Positions 6,814-12,126 of a stretch of DNA of 12,126 nucleotides are shown piece after piece. Source of the DNA: Chitinophagales bacterium. GTDB taxonomy: Bacteria; Bacteroidota; Bacteroidia; Chitinophagales; Chitinophagaceae. The notes beneath the pieces are model-generated. The model had not been told where the DNA came from. It saw only the letters and a list, made by a program, of their open reading frames with translations, and made no database searches. The DNA lies in assembly GCA_015654495.1 (NCBI GenBank), contig JAATGW010000362.1, forward strand, positions 1-12,126. The letters run 5' to 3'. The position numbers and the translations under genes were made by a program. Each line of letters opens with the position of its first letter. The first letter of the stretch is position 1.

Positions 6814-8292
6814 CTACAGATTTACTATTTCAAAAACATGATAGCTCCATTCAGGCATATCCAGGTACAGCCCCCGGGAAACAAGATCATCTCCTGACCG
6901 GTCATAGCTTGCTTCACTCAGAAGGTCTTTGAATTGCCACTGCTTACCAGCAAGTTCCGGAAATTGCAGGTGAACATAACATTGTGCTGAATGTGGTGAA
7001 TAGTTAATGACAACAAGAGCCATTTCGCCGTCTGCTCCCTTCCAGCCAAAAACAATAAAAGATTCCCAGCTGTTATTGCCTTCCCAGGCAGGTATTGATG
7101 ACAGCAGGTTCCAGTTACCTTCACGAAAAATTTTCTTTTTTAATGCTGCAAGAAGTTTGCTGTAAAAAAGTTTCAGGTTCTCATTAACAGGTTCTTTCGG
7201 GCCACGTACCAGGTGTGGTGAAATGCGTTTTTTTCTTCCTTCGAATTGTCCCTGGTGAAAAAATCGAAGTCCGGGTGAAAAGAAAGTAATTACTGCTGCG
7301 CATTTATGTTGTTCATCAGTGAATGTGGAAGCAGCCCGCGGTTCATCGTGATTTTCAAGAAACCGCGCAAGTTTATCCTGGTAATCCAATCCTGCAAAAA
7401 AATGTTCACGAATTTCTTTTGTATGATCTTTCCGCAAACGATCGTAGAGTCTTTTATCATATGCAAAATCAAATCCCTGTTGCTGAAGCGTCCATTCAAG
7501 ATCCCAGTACACTTCTGCAACGAAAGTAAAACCGGGAACTTTTTCACTGATCCTTTTTGTGATCACAGGCCAGAAGGATTGAGCTTTTTTCCCCCAGGTG
7601 TGTTCAAATACGTCAGGAAGTACCAGCATCGCCATATCGCATCTTACGCCATCACACAGGTCTGAGATCTGAAGAAGTTCATTCATCATAGCCTCGGCTG
7701 CGGCAGGGTTGCAGTAGTCAATCTGTAATGTATCAGGCCATCCGGCAAAATAAGGATCACGGCCATAGGCACATATTAAATCGCCTTTGCTGTTTTTAAT
7801 ACAGGTATAATTCTCCGGTGAATTTGAAAGGTCTGCTTCTGTGCCGGAAATAAAATATTCCGGATGTTCCTCCACCCATGTATGGTCGGGTGCCATATGG
7901 TTGGGCACGAAATCGAGAATCAGTTTAAGGTTGCGCATGCGCAGCCGCTCACGAAGTCTTTTCAGCGCTTCATTACCACCAATTTTTTCGTGTACGGTAT
8001 ATCCCCTGATAGCGAATCCCGAACCGTAGATATCATCCTCTGTTAAATCAGAAAGGGTGGCCTGAAATTCCGCCAGCCATTCCTTGTTTTCACGGGATAT
8101 TTTCTGTGCGGCATCCCCCGTGGACCATACACTAAGTAACCAGATATAGTCAAAACCCATTTCTGCCAGCCTATCTAACTCCTTATCAGAAATATCATCA
8201 AGTGTCGCCTGGCGGCCGGTCATTTCTGAAATTTCGGTTATCCATACCCGGGTATTAATTTGATAAAGCGACGTATACTTTGGCTTCTTCAT
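6814..8292 (-). CDS. GH13 alpha-amylase-family glycosidase, cytoplasmic
   Basis: A 492-residue retaining alpha-glycosidase-family enzyme, expected to hydrolyse or transfer alpha-glucosidic units. The TIM-barrel motifs are in order: LILDFVPNHM (124-133; D127, N131, H132), DGVRCDM (214-220; R217 and nucleophile D219), FVAEVYW (257-263; acid/base E260) and FLENHDEP (311-318; transition-state H315 and D316). All catalytic residues are present. A small beta-sandwich C-terminal domain fits residues about 410-492. In the conserved strand before motif I the usual 'Y-x-I-x-D-Y' reads FAIRGY (93-98), an uncommon substitution near the substrate pocket. There is no signal peptide, so it acts in the cytoplasm. 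Its start overlaps the end of the GH63-like gene by 38 bases, which points to one transcript and probable translational coupling; an AGGAG lies about 18 bases upstream of the ATG, rather far for a binding site. Exact substrate (maltooligosaccharide, trehalose-like or other glucoside) cannot be assigned by eye. Confidence 0.93.
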   Translation of the reverse strand: MKKPKYTSLYQINTRVWITEISEMTGRQATLDDISDKELDRLAEMGFDYIWLLSVWSTGDAAQKISRENKEWLAEFQATLSDLTEDDIYGSGFAIRGYTVHEKIGGNEALKRLRERLRMRNLKLILDFVPNHMAPDHTWVEEHPEYFISGTEADLSNSPENYTCIKNSKGDLICAYGRDPYFAGWPDTLQIDYCNPAAAEAMMNELLQISDLCDGVRCDMAMLVLPDVFEHTWGKKAQSFWPVITKRISEKVPGFTFVAEVYWDLEWTLQQQGFDFAYDKRLYDRLRKDHTKEIREHFFAGLDYQDKLARFLENHDEPRAASTFTDEQHKCAAVITFFSPGLRFFHQGQFEGRKKRISPHLVRGPKEPVNENLKLFYSKLLAALKKKIFREGNWNLLSSIPAWEGNNSWESFIVFGWKGADGEMALVVINYSPHSAQCYVHLQFPELAGKQWQFKDLLSEASYDRSGDDLVSRGLYLDMPEWSYHVFEIVNL

Positions 8293-11023
8293 TTTGTTTG
8301 CTAAGCTGTTCTCCTATGGGAATAAAAGCTGACTGTTTACCAACTTCCAATACTTTTTCCTGATCCATCATTCCAAAAAGCTCAATTAATTTGGCAACCA
8401 CGCCGGTCCAGCCCGTCTGATGGCTCGCACCAAGCCCTGCGCCATTGTAGCCATGGAAGTATTCATAAAAAAGAATATTATCACGCCAGTTGGGGTCGGT
8501 CTGGAATTTTTCTGTACCACCAAACACAGGTCTGCTTCCATTCTCATCAAGGGTAAAAGTGCTGATCAAACGGTTTGAGATTTCATTCGACACTTCAAAA
8601 AGATTCATCATCTTCCCTGATCCTGTCGGGCATTCAATTTTGAAATTGTCACCATAATACAGATAGTAATTCAGCAGCGCTCTTATAATCATCACATTTA
8701 TCGGCATCCAAACGGGGCCTCTCCAGTTTGAATTACCTCCAAACATTCCTGTGTTTGATTCTGCCGGCAGATAATCAACTCTGAATTCCTGACCTTCCAC
8801 ATAAAGAACAAAAGGATTCTGCTCATGAAATTTGGAAATAGAACGAATCCCGTGTGGACCCAGGAACTCATTTTCATCCAGCATCCTGGTAAGAATTCTG
8901 CGCAATCTTTCGGGATTCACAAGGGCAAGAATTCCCCGGTCTGCTACCCCGAGATGCCCCTTACCTGTCGGGTGAATGGTGTTGAGAAGTTCAGGCATAC
9001 GGCGCATACGTTCCTGTATATAAGTCATCGTCTTCGGAATACGATCACGCTGCCATTGTTCAGTTACGGTAGTTGCACAAATAGGCAATAACCCCACCAG
9101 TGAGCGAACTTTCAAACGTTGGCCACTACCGTCAGGTAACCTGAGAAGATCATAATAAAATCCATCTTCCTCGTCCCACATTCCATCCTCTCCGGATCTG
9201 TTCATGGCCGCCGCGATATAATAAAAGTGCTCGATAAACTTGAAAACCATGTCTTCATAGTGGGGGTCATTGACCGCAAGTTCTATGGCAAGTTCCAGCA
9301 TGTTCTGGCTAAAAAGCGCCATCCATGCTGTTCCGTCTGCCTGTTCGAGATTGCCTCCCGTAGGCAGAGGCGCTGAACGATCGAAGACGCCTATATTATC
9401 TAATCCCAGAAATCCACCTTCAAATACATTCTTACCAAAACGATCCTTACGATTTACCCACCAGGTAAAGTTCAGCAGTAATTTGTTGAAAGCAGATTTA
9501 AGAAAATTAAGATCGGCTTCGCCTTTTAATGCCTGGTCAGTCCGGTAGAGAAACAAGGTCGCCCATGCATGTACCGGCGGATTTACATCACTGAAATTCC
9601 ACTCATAGGCCGGCATCTGGCCATTGGGATGCAGGTATGCACCGCGAAGCATCAGGGTTAATTGATTTTTGGCAAATTCCGGGTCAACGATTGAAATGGG
9701 AAGTGTATGAAATGCCAGATCCCAGGCTGCATACCAGGGGTATTCCCACTTGTCCGGCATCGAAATAACGTCCTTATTCAGCATATGATACCAGTCAGAA
9801 TTACGGGAATTTCTATAACCTTTATGCAGCGGGTTTGAATTGTGTTCGTCCAGCCAGTTGTCTCCATCAAAAAAGAAAAACTGTTTGCTCCAGAGCATTC
9901 CTGCAAGCGCCTGCCGCATAACATTAGCCCGGTCTCCATCCACTGATGGCGGAGTGACCGATTGGTAGAATTCATCAGCTTCTTTCAACCTGTCCTCAAA
10001 AACTTTGTCAAATCCTTTACCAAAAGGATTTTCATTGGCTTCAGCATCTTTGCTGCTGATCCGAAGCCGGATAGTGGAAGTCTCACCAGCACCAATATTT
10101 AATTTATAGTGCGCGGAAGTTTTTGTGCCATTTTTTTCCGGATTTATGGCAGCATGGTTACTATTGACAACAAAGTCATTAATACCATCTTTCACATAAG
10201 GCTCTTCGTTTTTTTGACCAGGGAAAAGCCGCTCGTGATTTGTAACGTTTTCAGTAAACAGCAATGGCACATCACCTTCGCAGGAAAATATAAATTCTCC
10301 CAGTTGCTCATGTATTGCAGCCACAGCACTTATCCCTTCCTTCGCTTTGATCTGGCTGAGGTGAGGTTTCGTGGCTGATCTGTTAGATTCTGCGATCCAT
10401 AATGACCAATCATTCCTGAACCATAATGTTGGCAGCAGATGCAAATCAGCCGCATCCGGACCTCGGTTTATTGCAGTGATTTTTACCAATATGTCTTCCG
10501 GGCCAGCTTTTGCATATTCTACATAAACATCGAAATAGCGGTCTTCATTAAAGATGCCGGTATCCAACAGTTCATACTCCATCGCCTCCCGGTTTCGCTC
10601 GCCATTCGTTTTCACAAGATCATTATATGGAAACGCTGCATGCGGATATTTGTACAGAAGTTTCATGTAAGAGTGCGTCGGTGTACTATCCAGGTAGAAA
10701 TAATACTCTTTTACATCCTCTCCGTGATTACACTGGCTATTGGTGAGACCGAAATAACGCTCTTTAAGAATGGGATCATTTCCGTTCCAGAGAGCCAGTG
10801 CAAAACACAGCGTCTGTTTATCATCTGAGATGCCGGCAATCCCATCTTCGCCCCAACGATATGCACGTGAGCGCGCCTGGTCATGTGTGAAGAAATTCCA
10901 GGCGTCACCATTTTCACTATAGTCTTCCCGTACTGTGCCCCACTGCCTTTCACTTAAATAAGGACCCCATTTTTTCCAGGGCAACTTATTGTCACGTTCT
11001 TCGGTTAATCGCATCTTTTCCAT
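8255..11023 (-). CDS. GH63/MGH1-like glucosidase, (alpha/alpha)6 barrel
   Basis: A 922-residue protein of the type usually annotated 'glucosidase' or MGH1-like glycoside hydrolase, related to GH63. The N-terminal half (to about 350) is a beta-sandwich-like region beginning with the family-typical ERQWGTVREDYS (25-36), YRWGEDGIAG (55-64) and CFALALWNG (73-81). The catalytic (alpha/alpha)6 barrel follows, with YPWYAAWDLAFH (428-439; D435 likely general acid), SNWRGPVWMPIN (765-776) and FYEYFHGYNGAGLGASHQTGWTG (852-874; E854 likely base). The acid/base assignments are my inference from GH63 layout. The clade also contains mannosylglycerate and glucosylglycerate hydrolases, so a compatible solute or an alpha-glucoside is a reasonable substrate. 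No signal peptide is seen, so the enzyme is cytoplasmic. It is the first gene of a two-gene unit with the overlapping GH13 enzyme. The start is the ATG at 11023; a second ATG three codons later is also possible. The five bases before it follow an AT-rich AATATT repeat. Confidence 0.9.
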   Translation of the reverse strand: MEKMRLTEERDNKLPWKKWGPYLSERQWGTVREDYSENGDAWNFFTHDQARSRAYRWGEDGIAGISDDKQTLCFALALWNGNDPILKERYFGLTNSQCNHGEDVKEYYFYLDSTPTHSYMKLLYKYPHAAFPYNDLVKTNGERNREAMEYELLDTGIFNEDRYFDVYVEYAKAGPEDILVKITAINRGPDAADLHLLPTLWFRNDWSLWIAESNRSATKPHLSQIKAKEGISAVAAIHEQLGEFIFSCEGDVPLLFTENVTNHERLFPGQKNEEPYVKDGINDFVVNSNHAAINPEKNGTKTSAHYKLNIGAGETSTIRLRISSKDAEANENPFGKGFDKVFEDRLKEADEFYQSVTPPSVDGDRANVMRQALAGMLWSKQFFFFDGDNWLDEHNSNPLHKGYRNSRNSDWYHMLNKDVISMPDKWEYPWYAAWDLAFHTLPISIVDPEFAKNQLTLMLRGAYLHPNGQMPAYEWNFSDVNPPVHAWATLFLYRTDQALKGEADLNFLKSAFNKLLLNFTWWVNRKDRFGKNVFEGGFLGLDNIGVFDRSAPLPTGGNLEQADGTAWMALFSQNMLELAIELAVNDPHYEDMVFKFIEHFYYIAAAMNRSGEDGMWDEEDGFYYDLLRLPDGSGQRLKVRSLVGLLPICATTVTEQWQRDRIPKTMTYIQERMRRMPELLNTIHPTGKGHLGVADRGILALVNPERLRRILTRMLDENEFLGPHGIRSISKFHEQNPFVLYVEGQEFRVDYLPAESNTGMFGGNSNWRGPVWMPINVMIIRALLNYYLYYGDNFKIECPTGSGKMMNLFEVSNEISNRLISTFTLDENGSRPVFGGTEKFQTDPNWRDNILFYEYFHGYNGAGLGASHQTGWTGVVAKLIELFGMMDQEKVLEVGKQSAFIPIGEQLSKQNEEAKVYVALSN

Positions 11024-11871
11024 AATGAATATTTAATATTGAGAAGGATATCTTTTTTATTTTGATCCGGAAATCCTTTCAGGTTAGATTTCTAAAAGAT
11101 CTGTTTTACAGGTACGCTGAATCATCAAAGGCAATTTCCAAAAACAATTGCTGATCCTGATAATGGAGATAATCAATCACTGACAATATGCCCGGTTTAT
11201 TACCTGATTATTATTTCTTCTCTTTTGTGTTTATAAGTTCAGTCGACCAAAGCACTAATTAATTTATCAATACATATCGTTGCATAAAAGCTACAGATTT
11301 ATTTCGGGATTGAATTGGATTTACTACGCTGAAAGTGATTTAACTGTTAAACAGGTTGCGACTGTGAAAGAAGTGATTTGTGTTAAGTTAAGGGGAATAT
11401 CTCAAGACTTCCTGCATCCGGATTATAATAGTAATTGTCTTCCTGACACAGATGGAATTCAGCATCATGCCTGCGGGAATATGATAAATCAAAATAAAGT
11501 TAAGAATAAATCATTCTGTTTTGAAGGTATTCAATTGACCATAGTAATACTGATATAAATAATCCATGTGATTTTGAAAATTACTTGTCCGAAAAAAACG
11601 CAGGCAATACCTGAATTAAAAGTGTGCTGAATTGATGTAGAGTTTACAATGATCGGTATTTCTTTTATCTGATTTTGATTCAGGATACGGAAGAAATTTT
11701 TTGACTATCTTTTTGACAATCTTTTGAAATGCCGGTACAAAAACAATTCACCTGATCGGGAAGAAGCACCGAACTTTGTCTGGAAAATATCCGGCAACTG
11801 TCTTGATCGTGACAACCCGAATTATTGCCTTGAGTAATTTTAAATAGTAATTAAATATAAATACCAGTTAC
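11024..11871. other. Gene-free divergent intergenic region
   Basis: About 850 bases separate the glycosidase unit (leftward) from the YHS gene (rightward), so it must contain both promoters. I see no supportable gene. One open frame at 11280-11558 (92 codons) needs a TTG start and shows no family pattern, and I do not call it. No exact TAnnTTTG promoter was found for either side. AATATT occurs twice at 11028-11040, next to the GH63 start. A T-rich tandem repeat at 11698-11726 is listed separately. The unusual length could also hide a small RNA, but no clear structure was recognised. Confidence 0.5.
11698..11726 (+). repeat. Tandem 12-bp T-rich direct repeats upstream of the YHS gene
   Basis: TTTTTGACTATC (11698-11709) is followed without a gap by TTTTTGACAATC (11710-11721), differing at one of 12 positions, and then by a partial third copy beginning TTTTG (11722-11726). 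Head-to-tail copies about one helical turn apart are a typical layout for binding of some response regulators. The site is about 145 bases before the YHS start codon. T-richness makes such matches easier by chance, so a regulatory role is only a suggestion. Confidence 0.4.
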
Positions 11872-12126
11872 ATGAAAACTTTTCTATTATCAGTATTGCT
11901 TTTGTCCCTCACAAACGCAGGATTTTCACAGGCTCAGAATCTTTATCAGAAGAATGCAAATACAGGAAAAGGATCACTTGCAATTGAAGGATATGATCCG
12001 GTCAGTTATTTTAAAGGGAAGCCTCTGGAAGGAGAGGCTTCACAAGCCGTGAACTACCAGGGTGTGGTTTATCGTTTTGCTTCTGACGAAAACAAAGCGG
12101 CTTTTCAGAAAAATCCTGTTGTATAT
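11872..12126 (+). CDS. Secreted YHS-domain protein, cut by window end
   Basis: The frame opens at the ATG at 11872 and stays open for 85 codons to the end of the window, so only the N-terminal part is seen. Residues 1-19 form a signal peptide (basic start, Leu-rich core, GFSQA around the cut), so the product is exported. The mature part carries a YHS-domain pattern: AIEGYDPVSYF (37-47), a GxA/VNYxGxxYRFAS stretch (about 54-71) and AAFQKNPVVY (76-85). Proteins of this type are usually about 150 residues. YHS domains are linked to metal-binding or heavy-metal-handling proteins, but the function of small secreted Bacteroidetes members is not established. It is transcribed away from the glycosidase unit. 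No Shine-Dalgarno is seen; the leader is AT-rich as usual here. Confidence 0.88.
   Translation, partial: MKTFLLSVLLLSLTNAGFSQAQNLYQKNANTGKGSLAIEGYDPVSYFKGKPLEGEASQAVNYQGVVYRFASDENKAAFQKNPVVY

Noticed and set aside
7306..7665. 119-codon frame opposite the GH13 gene
   Set aside because: Shadow of a gene with clear catalytic motifs; no family features of its own.
10439..10828. 129-codon frame opposite the GH63-like gene
   Set aside because: Shadow frame; the minus strand carries the recognised family motifs across this stretch.
11280..11558. 92-codon plus-strand open frame in the long intergenic region
   Set aside because: It needs a TTG start, has no internal start near the N-terminus, no recognisable motif, and composition typical of translated non-coding AT-rich DNA.
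6693..11765. ATCGGGAAGAA shared at 6693-6703 and 11755-11765
   Set aside because: Exact 11-base matches between two places are expected many times by chance in a window of this length.
1..12126. tRNA, rRNA, CRISPR array, insertion sequence or phage-type genes
   Set aside because: Looked for cloverleaf-like sequence, regularly spaced repeats, transposase motifs and terminal inverted repeats; none was seen.

Overview
The window looks like chromosome from a free-living member of the Bacteroidetes, most like the Chitinophagaceae/Cytophagales side of the phylum. The DNA is AT-rich, start codons have AT-rich leaders rather than clear Shine-Dalgarno sites, and the proteins have Bacteroidetes flavour: a CheB/CheR hybrid sensor kinase with an 'SHDLQEPLRK' phosphoacceptor box, a short secreted protease-like protein and a secreted YHS protein. 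This placement is inferred from protein style only; no rRNA or other marker is present.

Layout. 1-778: no confident gene; two small tandem minus-strand ORFs of doubtful status and a region with a palindrome upstream of the kinase. 779(803)-4759 (+): a very large soluble CheB-CheR-PAS-GAF-histidine kinase fusion. 4870-5658 (+): an exported trypsin-fold serine protease-like protein with a visible His-Asp-Ser triad. 5755-6564 (-): a MIP-family channel (aquaporin/glycerol facilitator). 6565-6813: an intergenic gap holding a hairpin that could end the transcript of the next two genes. 6814-8292 (-) and 8255-11023 (-): a GH13 alpha-amylase-family enzyme and a GH63/MGH1-like (alpha/alpha)6 glycosidase, whose reading frames overlap by 38 bases. 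11024-11871: a long gene-free stretch with a tandem T-rich repeat. 11872-12126 (+): the first 85 codons of a secreted YHS-domain protein that runs off the window.

How the parts may work together. The two glycosidases lack signal peptides, overlap, and are read in the order GH63 then GH13, so they are almost certainly co-expressed cytoplasmic enzymes acting on an alpha-glucoside or glycoside pool. The channel lies on the same strand just downstream. The combination suggests intracellular turnover of a storage or osmoprotective glycoside, with solute or water exchange through the channel; this is inference. The kinase fusion has no response regulator, CheA or receptor gene beside it here, so its partner is unknown. 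No mobile element, CRISPR array, tRNA or rRNA was seen. I did not find a convincingly new multi-gene system; the best candidate for follow-up is the GH63-GH13(-channel) cluster.
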